In this document: positions 7,672 to 16,986 of the stretch, in pieces
Layout: each line of letters opens with the position of its first letter
Numbering within the stretch: the first letter of the stretch is position 1
From: Streptomyces coelicoflavus
Lineage (GTDB): Bacteria > Actinomycetota > Actinomycetes > Streptomycetales > Streptomycetaceae
Direction of reading: 5' to 3'
Assembly: GCF_003112555.1 (NCBI RefSeq)
Contig: NZ_BEWB01000010.1
Location: 62,001-126,000, forward strand
Length of the DNA stretch: 64,000 bases
Notes under the pieces: generated by a model
Database searches by the model: none
What the model saw: only the letters and a program-made list of their open reading frames with translations
What the model was told of the DNA's origin: nothing
Program-made: the position numbers and the translations under genes

Positions 7672-7894
7672 GCCGCCATGATCCGGCACCCGGCCGCCGC
7701 GTGCACGCGCTTTCCCCGGCACGCGCGGCGCGCGGACGCTCACGGCACCGGCACCCGGCACCGGCGGTCGTTCAAACCCCCGATTTTTCGTCCGAACTTG
7801 AACGAGTGTCAGCCATTCCTTGGCATGAACACTTCCAGTCAACGCGCGTAGCCGCTACCACGGTTGTGGCAGCAATCCTGCTAAGGGAGGTTCC
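7672..7894 (+). promoter_or_regulatory. Divergent promoter region upstream of the SGNH lipase gene
   Basis: This 223-bp interval separates the AAA gene from the lipase gene. It contains an AT-richer block near 7780-7810 followed by a conserved-looking stretch. There is an imperfect inverted repeat CTACCAC-GGTT-GTGGCAG near 7855-7872, 20 bp before AAGGGAGG. From memory, similar sequences precede other Streptomyces secreted-protein genes. No consensus promoter hexamers are certain. Confidence 0.35.
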
Positions 7895-8701
7895 ATGAGA
7901 CGTTTCCGACTTGTCGGCATCCTGAGTTCACTCCTCCTCGCCGCCGGCGCGGTCCTCACCGGGGCCGCGACCGCCGAGGCAGCCCAACCCGCCGCAGCCG
8001 ACGGCTATGTGGCCCTCGGCGACTCCTACTCCTCCGGGGTCGGAGCGGGCAGCTACATCGGCTCGAGCGGCGACTGCAAGCGCAGTACGAAGTCCCACCC
8101 GTACCTGTGGGCGGCCGCCCACTCACCCTCCACGTTCGACTTCACCGCCTGCTCCGGCGCCCGTACGGGTGATGTTCTCGCCGGACAACTCGGCCCGCTC
8201 GGCTCCGGCACCGGCCTCGTGTCGATCAGTATCGGCGGCAACGACGCGGGATTCGCCGACGTCATGATGACGTGCGTGCTCCAGTCCGACAGTTCCTGCC
8301 TGTCGCGGATCGCCACCGCGGAGGCCTACGTCGACTCGACGCTGCCCGGCAAGCTCGACGGCGTCTACTCGGCGATCAGCGACAAGGCCCCCAACGCCCA
8401 CGTCGTCGTCATCGGCTACCCGCGCTTCTACGAGCTCGGCAACGTCTGCGTCGGCCTGTCCGAGACCAAGCGCGAGGCGATCAACAAGGCCTCCGACCAC
8501 CTCAACACCGTCATCGCCCAGCGCGTCGCCGCGCACGGCTTCACCTTCGGCGACGTCCGCACCACCTTCACCGGCCACGAACTGTGCTCCGGCGACTCCT
8601 GGCTGCACAGCGTCAACTGGCTGAATATCGGCGAGTCGTACCACCCCACCGCGGCCGGCCAGTCCGGCGGCTACCTGCCGGTCCTCAACGGCGCCGCCTG
8701 A
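7895..8701 (+). CDS. Secreted SGNH/GDSL lipase-esterase
   Basis: A 268-residue exported esterase. Residues 1-30 form a signal peptide with an ATAEAA cleavage site. Block I GDSYSSG contains the nucleophile Ser44, block III GGND contains Asn116, and block V ends with His250 in SYHPTAAGQ, giving a complete SGNH set. Six cysteines (CKRS, TACSG, MTCVL, SSCLS, NVCVG, ELCSG) should form the three disulfides of the Streptomyces SGNH lipase family. AAGGGAGG precedes the ATG. From memory it matches S. coelicolor SCO1725, a characterised phospholipase/lipase. Confidence 0.92.
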   Translation: MRRFRLVGILSSLLLAAGAVLTGAATAEAAQPAAADGYVALGDSYSSGVGAGSYIGSSGDCKRSTKSHPYLWAAAHSPSTFDFTACSGARTGDVLAGQLGPLGSGTGLVSISIGGNDAGFADVMMTCVLQSDSSCLSRIATAEAYVDSTLPGKLDGVYSAISDKAPNAHVVVIGYPRFYELGNVCVGLSETKREAINKASDHLNTVIAQRVAAHGFTFGDVRTTFTGHELCSGDSWLHSVNWLNIGESYHPTAAGQSGGYLPVLNGAA

Positions 8702-8930
8702 CCCGGGGCGGAGGGAGAAGAAGGAGAAGAGGAGGAGGGGGAGGCTCCGTCCGCCGGGGTCTCCGTCTCCAAGTGGCCCAAACCGGTGCGGACGCGACCC
8801 CTGAGTCCGGTCCCGACCCGATGACTGGCGTTTTCGGGCCGCCCGTCCGTAACCCCTGCGGAGGGCGTGCCGTCGCGCGCGCCCGCTCCGACGTCGACGG
8901 GCCGGGCACGGTCCGCGGAGAGGGGGACCG
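8702..8930. other. Intergenic region with purine-rich tract
   Basis: These 229 bases hold no gene I can support. Positions 8706-8745 are an almost pure G/A tract. The rest presumably contains the promoter of the sigma factor gene, but I see no clear hexamers. Confidence 0.4.
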
Positions 8931-9472
8931 GTGGAGGCGGACGAGCTGCTGACGCTCGTGGCGGACGGCGACCAGAAGGCCTTCGAGGAGCTGTACGGGC
9001 TGGTGTCCGGCCCGGTGTTCGGACTCGTACGGCGGGTGGTGCGCGATCCCGCCCAGTCGGAGGAGGTCAGCAGGAGGTGCTGCTCGAACTGTGGCGGTCC
9101 GCCGCACGGTTCGACCCGCGCCGGGGCAGCGCCCTGTCATGGATCCTCACCGTCGCCCACCGCCGTGCCGTCGACCGGGTGCGCAGCGCCCGCGCGGCCG
9201 GCGAACGCGACCGGCGCGAGGCCCGCCGTGCCCACCACCCCGCCTACGACCAGGTCTCGGAGGAGGTCGAGGCCGGACTCGAACGCGAGTGGGTGCGCCG
9301 CTGTCTGGACCGGCTGACCGCGCTTCAGCGCCAGTCGGTCACCCTCGCCTACTACGACGGTTACACCTACCGGGAGGTGGCCGAGCGCCTCTCCCTCCCG
9401 CTGGGCACGGTGAAGACCAGGATGCGGGACGGGCTGGGGCGCCTGCGCGACTGCCTGGGAGAGGCCGCATGA
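8931..9472 (+). pseudogene. SigK-like ECF sigma factor gene with apparent frameshift
   Basis: The gene opens at GTG 8931 behind GAGAGGGGG and encodes a normal ECF region 2 (MEADELLTLVADGDQKAFEE to RDPAQSEEV). At 9066-9071 the reading frame changes. From CAG 9071 the next frame encodes QEVLLELWRSAARFDP, SWILTVAHRRAVDRVR and region 4 (LTALQRQSVTLAYYDGYTYR, EVAERLSLPLGTVKTRM) up to TGA 9470-9472. One base is missing between GTC and CAG (AG where a full codon is expected). A joined product would be about 181 residues, the usual ECF length. The stop overlaps the anti-sigma ATG. This is either a real inactivating deletion or a sequence error. Confidence 0.8.
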
Positions 9473-10308
9473 GCCCCACCCGCCGGCTGCCGGGACGCCG
9501 CGCCGCCCTCCACTCGCTCGCCGCCCCCTACGCCCTGGACGCCCTGGACGGCGCCGAACGGGTCCGCTTCGAACGGCACCTGGAGCGCTGCGACCGCTGT
9601 GCCGCCGAGGTGCGGGCGCTGTCCGAGGACGCCGTCCGGCTGGCCTGGTCCACGGCCGCCCCGGCGCCGCCCGCACTGCGCGAGCGGGTCCTGGCCGCCG
9701 TACGCGGCACCGCGCAGGGGCCCACGCCCACGCGCACGCCCATGCACACGCCCTCGCCCCGGTCCGTGCTGCGGCTGCCGGCCCAGGTGCGGGGCGGCCG
9801 GCCGAACGCCGGGCGTTCCCGCGGGCCCCGGCCGCGCCCCCTGTTCGTACCGTTCGCCACGGCGACGGCCGCCGCGGCGCTCGTGGTCGCCTCGCTCTTC
9901 GCCGTGCAGGCGGGCCGCACCCGGGACGAGCTGGACACCGCACGGGACCGGGCACGTGAGATCGCCCACGTTCTCGCGGCCCCGGACGCCCGCGCCGCCA
10001 GGGGCGCGGACGAGCGGGGCCGCGGTGTCGCGGTGGTCGCCTCCGCGTCCGAGGGGCGCGCGGTGGTCACCCTGAGCGGGTACGGCGAGCCGCCGGGCGA
10101 CCGCGTGCGCCAACTGTGGCTGATGCGCCCCGGCGCCGCGCCGCGCTCCCTCGGGCTCTTCGACGGCGACACGCCCCTGATCGCGTCGGGCCTGAACCGC
10201 GCCGCCACGTCACTCGCGGTGACGGTCGAGCCCGCCGGGGGATCGGCCCTGCCGACGACCGGGCCGGTTGTCCAACTCGCCCTGGAATCTGTTGGATTCG
10301 GAGAGTAA
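9469..10308 (+). CDS. RskA-type membrane anti-sigma factor
   Basis: A 279-residue anti-sigma factor expected to hold the upstream SigK-like factor at the membrane. The N-terminal zinc-type anti-sigma motif H-x3-C-x2-C is present (His37, Cys41, Cys44 in HLERCDRC). A basic proline-rich linker leads to one membrane helix (residues 128-149, FATATAAAALVVASLFAVQ). The extracytoplasmic RskA domain ends with SLAVTVEPAGGS, where such proteins are usually processed. The ATGA overlap with the sigma gene shows translational coupling. If the sigma gene is truly broken, this protein has lost its partner. Confidence 0.88.
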   Translation: MSPTRRLPGRRAALHSLAAPYALDALDGAERVRFERHLERCDRCAAEVRALSEDAVRLAWSTAAPAPPALRERVLAAVRGTAQGPTPTRTPMHTPSPRSVLRLPAQVRGGRPNAGRSRGPRPRPLFVPFATATAAAALVVASLFAVQAGRTRDELDTARDRAREIAHVLAAPDARAARGADERGRGVAVVASASEGRAVVTLSGYGEPPGDRVRQLWLMRPGAAPRSLGLFDGDTPLIASGLNRAATSLAVTVEPAGGSALPTTGPVVQLALESVGFGE

Positions 10309-10423
10309 TCGTCAACCCCCTTACGGGGAAGGTGAATCCTGTGACCGCGATACACGCATGCCGTACCGGGGCGATAGGGTTACTCTGCCCGGGCCGGGTG
10401 GACTCGTACGGGTGGGGAGTGAC

Positions 10424-10693
10424 ATGGAACAGATAACAGTGCGCAGCAGGGCAAGGGTCCCTGCCATCACGTGCGGAAGCAGCGCGACCAGCTCGCGCCT
10501 CGACCGTCATCTCGCGGTACTCGGAGGGCCTGCCCTCCCGCCGCGGGAGACCGTGGAGGCGACGTCGCTGATGCGTGAGCTGACCGCGCGTGAGCCCGCG
10601 CACAAGCGCAGCAACAGGGGTGTCCGGGTACGCCGGGTCTCGCTGTTCGCGCCGCTGCGCCGCCTGCGCCGTTCGCTGTTCGGCGGCAACTGA
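10424..10693 (+). CDS. Small basic protein of 89 residues, unknown function
   Basis: Starts at ATG 10424 (MEQITVRSRARVPAITCG) behind GGGGAG. The middle contains LDRHLAVLGGPALPPRETVEATSLMRELT, a mixed amphipathic segment, and the C-terminus is very arginine-rich (RVRRVSLFAPLRRLRRSLFG), suggesting nucleic-acid or membrane-surface contact. No known domain is recognised. It has its own upstream interval of 115 bp containing TAGGGT-like hexamers and the small hairpin CCCC-TTAC-GGGG at 10317-10328. It may depend on the neighbouring sigma factor, but this is a guess from position only. Confidence 0.65.
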   Translation: MEQITVRSRARVPAITCGSSATSSRLDRHLAVLGGPALPPRETVEATSLMRELTAREPAHKRSNRGVRVRRVSLFAPLRRLRRSLFGGN

Positions 10694-10895
10694 GGCCCGC
10701 GCACCGGAGGTCACACCCTCCCGGCGCGGCGCCGCGGCACTCGCCCGTCCCCCTCACGGCACGCAGCGGCGCCCCGATGTGCTCCCCGAGCGCGGGCCGT
10801 CCCCGGCAGATCCGGCCCGTACGCGTGCTCACCCTTACCGTCCCGCGTCCGCGTGTCCGCCGTCTCCCCACCGGCGGTGACGCTCCCCGGGCCGC

Positions 10896-11711
10896 TCAGC
10901 GGGCCCCGTGCGCGTACCGGCGCACGGCGAGCGGGACGAACACCGCGAGCAGAACCGCACACCAGGCGAGCGACCCCGCCACGGGATGCGTCACCGGCCA
11001 GGCGGCGCCCTCCGGCACGGGCGCGTTGCCGAAGAGGTCCCGCAGTGCCGTGGTGACCGCGCTGATCGGGTTCCACTCGGCGACCGTGCGCAGCCACCCC
11101 GGCAGTCCGCCGGTCGGGATGTAGGCGTTGGACAGCAGCGGAAGGATGAAGGTCGCGCCGCCCAGTTGACCGGCGGCCTCCTCGCTGCGGGTGAGCAGCC
11201 CCAGGAAGATGCCGATCCACGTCGTCGCGAACCGGAACAGCAGCAACAGCCCCACCGCGCCCACCGCGCCGAGCGCACCGCCCTCCACCCGCCAGCCCAC
11301 CGCGAGCCCGACCAGCAGCAGGGGCACCGTCCCGGCGGCCGTCACGAGCACGTCGGCGACCGACTGTCCGAGCGGCACGGCGGCCCGGCTCACCGGCAGG
11401 GTGCGCAGCCGGTCCGTCACGCCCCGATGGGTGTCCTGGGCGGCCTGGAACATGCCGGTCATGATGCCGTTCGCGGCCGTGGCGACCAGCAACCCCGGCA
11501 CCAGGAAGGCCCGGTACTCCGCGCCCGGCATCGCCAGCGCGCTGCCGAAGACGTAGCCGAAGAACAGCAGCATGGTGATCGGCATGGTCTGGGTGAGGAT
11601 CAGCAGCCCCGGATTGTTGCGCGCCCGCCGCAACTGGCGGCCCAGCATGGCCGCCCCGTCGTACGCCAGGCCGGGTGCCGAACCGTACGGCCTCGTCGTC
11701 ACCGTGCTCAT
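10896..11711 (-). CDS. ABC-2 type exporter permease, DrrB family
   Basis: A 271-residue integral membrane permease with six hydrophobic segments (for example ILTQTMPITMLLFFGYVFGSA, LVPGLLVATAANGIM, DVLVTAAGTVPLLLVGLAVG, LLLFRFATTWIGIFLGLL, ATFILPLLSNAYIPTG and SLAWCAVLLAVFVPLAV). The AQDTHRGVTDRLRTLPVSRAA cytoplasmic loop and NAYIPTGGLPGWLR before the last helices are typical of the daunorubicin-resistance DrrB group. Its start overlaps the stop of the ATPase gene (ATGA, 11708-11711), so both are made together. The likely role is export of a hydrophobic compound or drug. Confidence 0.88.
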   Translation of the reverse strand: MSTVTTRPYGSAPGLAYDGAAMLGRQLRRARNNPGLLILTQTMPITMLLFFGYVFGSALAMPGAEYRAFLVPGLLVATAANGIMTGMFQAAQDTHRGVTDRLRTLPVSRAAVPLGQSVADVLVTAAGTVPLLLVGLAVGWRVEGGALGAVGAVGLLLLFRFATTWIGIFLGLLTRSEEAAGQLGGATFILPLLSNAYIPTGGLPGWLRTVAEWNPISAVTTALRDLFGNAPVPEGAAWPVTHPVAGSLAWCAVLLAVFVPLAVRRYAHGAR

Positions 11712-12682
11712 GCCACCAGCTCCTTGCTGTTGCCGCTGTCGCTGCTGTCGCCGCTGCCGCCGGTCAGGCGGAGGAAGACGTCGTCGAGGGTCGGCGGCCG
11801 CAGGCTCGCGTCCACCAGGGGCACGCCCGCCGCGTCGAGTGCGCGCACCAGGCGGGGCAGGGTCAGCGTCGGATCGGTGCTGACGACGCCGACGGTGCGC
11901 CGCTCGTCGTCGAGGACCGGCTCCGCGCCGGTCAGCCGGTCCAGCACCCCCGCCGCCCGCGCCAGGGCGTCCGTGTCCGCGACGACCGCCTCCGCGTACG
12001 CCCCCACCAGCGCCTTCAGTTCGGCCGGCGACCCGGTGTGCGCGACCCGGCCCCGGTCCATCAGGGCGATGTCGTCGGCGAGGCGGTCGGCCTCCTCCAG
12101 ATACTGCGTGGTGAGCAGCACGGTCGTGCCCTCCTCCTTCAGGGCGCGCACCGCCTCCCAGATGCGATTGCGGCTGGCCGGGTCGAGTCCGGTCGTCGGT
12201 TCGTCCAGGAACAGCACGTCGGGGCGGCGCACCAGGCTCGCGGCCAGGTCGAGACGGCGCCGCATGCCCCCGGACAGGGTGGCGGCGGGCCGGTCGGCGG
12301 CGTCGGCCAGGCCGAAGCGCTCCAGCAGCTCGTCGGCGCGCGCCGCCGCGTCCCGCACCCGGTGCAGGCGGGCGAACAGCCGCAGGTTCTGCCGCCCGGT
12401 GAGGTCCCCGTCCACCGAGGCGTACTGCCCGGTCACCCCGATCAGGCGGCGCACCGCGGCCGCCTCCCGGACCAGGTCGTGCCCGGCGATCCGGGCCGAC
12501 CCCGCGTCCGGCCGCAGTAGCGTCGTCAACAGCCGGACCGCCGTGGTCTTGCCCGCCCCGTTCGGCCCGAGCAGCCCGCACACCGTGCCCTCGGCCACCG
12601 CGAGATCCAGGCCGCGCAGCGCGCGCACGGGGCCGAAGCGCTTCTCCAGACCTTCACTAAGTACAGCGTACGTAGTCGTCAT
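11708..12682 (-). CDS. ABC exporter ATPase, DrrA family
   Basis: A 324-residue ATP-binding subunit. It has Walker A GPNGAGKTT, signature LSGGMRRRLDLA, Walker B VLFLDEPTTGLDP and the H-loop replaced by Gln in LLTTQYLEEA, which is usual in DrrA. The C-terminal extension (residues 225-310) ends in the DrrA-type RPPTLDDVFLRLTG. The start at 12682 (MTTTYAVLSEGL) is chosen because an upstream in-frame ATG at 12700 has no ribosome site. The divergent TetR gene and palindromes in the shared promoter suggest drug-responsive control. Confidence 0.9.
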   Translation of the reverse strand: MTTTYAVLSEGLEKRFGPVRALRGLDLAVAEGTVCGLLGPNGAGKTTAVRLLTTLLRPDAGSARIAGHDLVREAAAVRRLIGVTGQYASVDGDLTGRQNLRLFARLHRVRDAAARADELLERFGLADAADRPAATLSGGMRRRLDLAASLVRRPDVLFLDEPTTGLDPASRNRIWEAVRALKEEGTTVLLTTQYLEEADRLADDIALMDRGRVAHTGSPAELKALVGAYAEAVVADTDALARAAGVLDRLTGAEPVLDDERRTVGVVSTDPTLTLPRLVRALDAAGVPLVDASLRPPTLDDVFLRLTGGSGDSSDSGNSKELVA

Positions 12683-12717
12683 GCGTCGACCATAGCGCAC
12701 TACGTACGGTGTACGTA
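12660..12717. promoter_or_regulatory. Probable TetR operator between exporter and regulator genes
   Basis: TACGTAC-GGT-GTACGTA (12701-12717) is a perfect 7-bp inverted repeat in the 63-bp divergent interval. A related partial copy GTAC-AGC-GTACGTA occurs at 12661-12674, inside the start of the exporter ATPase gene. Occupancy of both would block the exporter promoter and the regulator's own promoter. Assignment to the adjacent TetR protein is inferred from position. Confidence 0.65.
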
Positions 12718-12745
12718 ACTAGGATGGTGACCGAGGTGATGCACG

Positions 12746-13450
12746 ATGGCGGGCCGAGCGGCCGTACCCGAAGTGATCTGGTCGCGCCCCGAGCGCACCG
12801 GCCGGGGGCCGAGACCGGCGTACACCCGCGCCGACATCGCCGCCGCGGCCGTGCGGATCGCCGACGCCGAGGGCCTGGACGCGGTCTCGATGCGCCGCGT
12901 CGCCGGGGAACTGGGCTGCGGCACCATGTCGCTGTACAACTACGTCCCCCGCAAGGAGGACCTGTACGAGCTGATGATGGACGCGGTCAGCGGCGAGCAC
13001 GAACTGTGGGAACCGAGCGGCGACTGGCGCGCGGACATGGTCCGGGTCGCCCACCAGACCCGCGCGCTGATGCACCGCCACACCTGGCTGCCCCGCCTGA
13101 TGTCCCCCGTCTACGGCTTCAGTCCCAACGCCCTGCGCTACCTCGAGCACTGCCTGGCCTGCCTCGACCCCTTCGAGGCGCCCTACGGCACCAAGATGGA
13201 GCTGGTCGCGATGGTCAACGGCGTCGTGACCACGTACGTCACCAACGAGATCGCCACCGTCGAGCGCACCCGCTCGCTGCCCTGGTCCCAGGAGCAGGAG
13301 AACGCGGTGCGCATCGCCTACCTCGGCCGGCAGGTCGCGAGCGGCGCCTATCCGCGGCTGGCGGCGTCCTTCGCCGAGGACGCGGGGCCGATCGACCTGG
13401 AGGGGGTCTTCGAGCGGGCGCTGACGCGGGTGCTGGACGGGTTCGCCTGA
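12746..13450 (+). CDS. TetR family repressor of the divergent ABC exporter
   Basis: A 234-residue TetR protein with the helix-turn-helix ADIAAAAVRIADAEGLDAVSM-RRVAGELGCGTMSLYNYV (about residues 28-66). The C-terminal domain is of the TetR_C_1 tetracycline-repressor type found next to DrrAB exporters. It begins at ATG 12746. It is divergent from the exporter, and the perfect palindrome at 12701-12717 is the natural operator. The ligand is probably the exported compound, which is unknown. Confidence 0.88.
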   Translation: MAGRAAVPEVIWSRPERTGRGPRPAYTRADIAAAAVRIADAEGLDAVSMRRVAGELGCGTMSLYNYVPRKEDLYELMMDAVSGEHELWEPSGDWRADMVRVAHQTRALMHRHTWLPRLMSPVYGFSPNALRYLEHCLACLDPFEAPYGTKMELVAMVNGVVTTYVTNEIATVERTRSLPWSQEQENAVRIAYLGRQVASGAYPRLAASFAEDAGPIDLEGVFERALTRVLDGFA

Positions 13451-13475
13451 GCGGGACCGCCGACTCCGCCGGGGG

Positions 13476-14636
13476 TCACAGCAGCGCCAGCTGCCCCTCC
13501 GGTCCCTCCTCCCGGTCGTCCAGGACGGAGGCCGGCCGACGGGCCGCGGCCGGCACCGGCAGGACGCCCGCCGCGCGCAGCTCGCCCGCGGTGATCCCGT
13601 CGCCGACCGTCAGCTCCCGGCAGCGGTCCCGCACTTCGGCCAGCAGGGCGAGGACCGTGATCAGCTCCAGCAGCTCGGACGTCCAGCTCTGGGGCCAGCC
13701 GGCCGGGCGGATCGCCGGCAGCGTGCCCGGCTCGCCCTGCGCCGTGCGGGCCGCGAACCACTGTTCGAGCACCCGGACCCCGCCCACCTCGAAGTCCCAG
13801 GCCCCGGGCGGCACGGGGGAGACGCGGCCCTCGTCCAGGAAGAGGGCCTCCTCGTCCCGGTCGTAGCGCAGGGTCCCCGGGCGCGGAGGCAGCGGGGCGC
13901 GGACGTACGGGCGCCGGCCGCCGGGCAGCTTGGGGCGCTCGCCGTCACGGCGCATCAGCCACAGCGCGCGCCGGCCCAGCCCGACCCCGTGCTCCCACAC
14001 CGCCGGGTCCGCGGTGAGCGGGACCAGCGCGCCGGGCCGCACGGCCGCCACCGACCAGGCGAGCACGTCCGGCGGACCGGGGCGCACACCGAGGCGGGCG
14101 GCCAGGTGGTCCAGGAGACCCGGGGCGAGGTTGGGCTCCGCACCGCCGGGACGGCGGTACAGCGGACGGATCCGGGCGGGGCCGAACAGCGGCAGCAGCG
14201 AGGTCGCGAGCAGCAGCGGCGCTCCGGCGGCCTCGGGCGCCTCCACCACGAACACCTGCCGTTCGTCCGCCACCCGCCACAGCTCCGGACGGGCCGCGTC
14301 GATCAGCCGGTGGTCGGGAATCAGCCACTGCTCGTCGAACGGCGCCCGCAGCACCCGGACCGGCTCCGGACACGGCCCCGAGGCGCGCGCCAGCCGCTCG
14401 GTGCCCCCGGCGCCGCCCGGCAGCCGCCCGACCGCCGAATGCGGAGTGCGCGAGCGGGTCGGCTCGAACAGGGCCGCGCGGTCGGGCCCCTCGGCCTTCA
14501 CCAGGGCCTCCCAGCGGGCCTTCAGGGACCTCGCGTCGGGAGCCGCCGGCCACCCCCGGCCGAGCCGCGGCGGTGCGACGGACCACGGCATGAGGTCCGC
14601 CAGCGGCGGGGCGTCGTCGTGCGTCACGCCGGGCAT
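13476..14636 (-). CDS. Orphan Type ISP restriction-modification specificity-domain protein
   Basis: A 386-residue protein that I recognise as the C-terminal specificity (target recognition) domain of Type ISP restriction enzymes. Visible blocks are LMPWSVAPPRLGRGWPAAPD, FDEQWLIPDHRLIDAARPELW, VFVVEAP, VLAWSVAAV and GVRVLEQWFAARTA. Full Type ISP enzymes are about 1600 residues and carry nuclease, helicase and methylase parts; none is present here or nearby. The protein may therefore have a different job, for example as a standalone DNA-binding or accessory factor. It follows the GntR gene by 22 bases. The start MPGVTHDD at 14636 is uncertain. Confidence 0.6.
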   Translation of the reverse strand: MPGVTHDDAPPLADLMPWSVAPPRLGRGWPAAPDARSLKARWEALVKAEGPDRAALFEPTRSRTPHSAVGRLPGGAGGTERLARASGPCPEPVRVLRAPFDEQWLIPDHRLIDAARPELWRVADERQVFVVEAPEAAGAPLLLATSLLPLFGPARIRPLYRRPGGAEPNLAPGLLDHLAARLGVRPGPPDVLAWSVAAVRPGALVPLTADPAVWEHGVGLGRRALWLMRRDGERPKLPGGRRPYVRAPLPPRPGTLRYDRDEEALFLDEGRVSPVPPGAWDFEVGGVRVLEQWFAARTAQGEPGTLPAIRPAGWPQSWTSELLELITVLALLAEVRDRCRELTVGDGITAGELRAAGVLPVPAAARRPASVLDDREEGPEGQLALL

Positions 14637-14658
14637 CGTACGACGGGGCGCCGCGCCC

Positions 14659-15408
14659 TCACGTGGCATCCAGGGTGACCGTGAAGGAGAAGCGGTCGCC
14701 GCGGTAGTGGATGACGGCCACGTCGAGGACCCGGCCGTCGGTGTCGTAGGTGATGCCCGTGTAGTGCAGGATCGGGCTGAGCAGCGGGACTTCGAGCAGC
14801 CGCGCCGTCTCCGGGTCGGCGAGCCGCGCCTCGACGGTGTCCGTGATCCGGCTGATGTCCATGCCCACCACGTCCCGCAGCACCTTCGTCATCGGCCACC
14901 GGACGAGGTCGTCCAGGTCGATGCGCCCGGCCAGTTCGGGACGGATGTAGTTGCGGGCGTGGTTGGTCGGCTCGCCCGTCTTCGCGTCGCAGCGCAGCCG
15001 GTGGTACAGCGCCACCTCCGGCACCCGGGGGAAGTACTCGGCGAGTTCGGACGGCACCGGCGCGGTGCCGTGATCCAGCAACTCGGCCTTCATCCCGGAC
15101 TGCTGGGCCACGATCGCGTCCACCGAGCCGAGCAGCCGTACCGGGGAACCCCGGCGGGCGTCCGGCTCGATGAACGTGCCCCGCCGGCGGTGGCGGGTGA
15201 TCAGCCCCTCGTCCTCCAGCTCCTTCAGCGCCTGCCGCATGGTCAGCACGCTCACCCCGTAGTGCCCGGCCAGCTGCTCCTCGGTGGGCAGGCGCAGCGG
15301 GTCCCGGGGCGAGCGGCCGAGTATCGAGGCGCGCAGCGACTGCGACACCTGGTACCAGAGCGGCAGCTTGCGGTTCAGGACGATGGAGTCCGGGGCGAAG
15401 GAGGTCAC
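14659..15408 (-). CDS. GntR family regulator, HutC/UTRA type, next to hmgA
   Basis: A 249-residue regulator with an N-terminal winged helix (PLWYQVSQSLRASILGR to LITRHRRRGTFIEPD) and a C-terminal UTRA ligand domain ending in VAVIHYRGDRFSFTVTLD, the HutC subfamily. It starts at GTG 15408 behind GAAGGAG-like purines. It sits directly downstream of homogentisate dioxygenase on the same strand (gap of 27 bases), so it probably senses an aromatic catabolite and controls hmgA. This assignment is from position only. Confidence 0.85.
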   Translation of the reverse strand: MTSFAPDSIVLNRKLPLWYQVSQSLRASILGRSPRDPLRLPTEEQLAGHYGVSVLTMRQALKELEDEGLITRHRRRGTFIEPDARRGSPVRLLGSVDAIVAQQSGMKAELLDHGTAPVPSELAEYFPRVPEVALYHRLRCDAKTGEPTNHARNYIRPELAGRIDLDDLVRWPMTKVLRDVVGMDISRITDTVEARLADPETARLLEVPLLSPILHYTGITYDTDGRVLDVAVIHYRGDRFSFTVTLDAT

Positions 15409-15435
15409 GGGCCATCCGTACCGGTAGGGGAAACC

Positions 15436-16761
<1,326 letters not shown>

Positions 16762-16785
16762 CGCTCGCTCCCTCGCAACCCGAAT

Positions 16786-16866
16786 CCTCGCAACCCGATT
16801 CCTATGGCACACCGTAGGATTGCGGTTTCCCCAGCGCAAGAGGGCGCTCGTGCAAGAGGGCACTCG
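16786..16866. promoter_or_regulatory. Inverted and direct repeats upstream of hmgA
   Basis: The 225-bp divergent interval 16762-16986 contains an inverted repeat ATTCCTA (16798-16804) and TAGGATT (16815-16821), and a tandem direct repeat GCAAGAGGGC-G/A-CTCG at 16836-16850 and 16852-16866. Either could be the operator of the adjacent GntR regulator. The lipoprotein promoter must also lie here. Confidence 0.45.
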
Positions 16867-16986
16867 CGCGGGGCGGCATGAGAGGACTTCCCCGCTTCCC
16901 TCCTTCTTGGCCGTCCGTCGCAGGGATGACCGGAACCACACCCCCGGGGGATCCGGACTGTCGGACCCGTGTTCTAGTCTCACGTC

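Noticed and set aside
8706-8745. Purine-only tract after the SGNH lipase gene
   Set aside because: It could form unusual DNA structure, but it is short, contains mixed G and A without a regular unit, and no known element matches.
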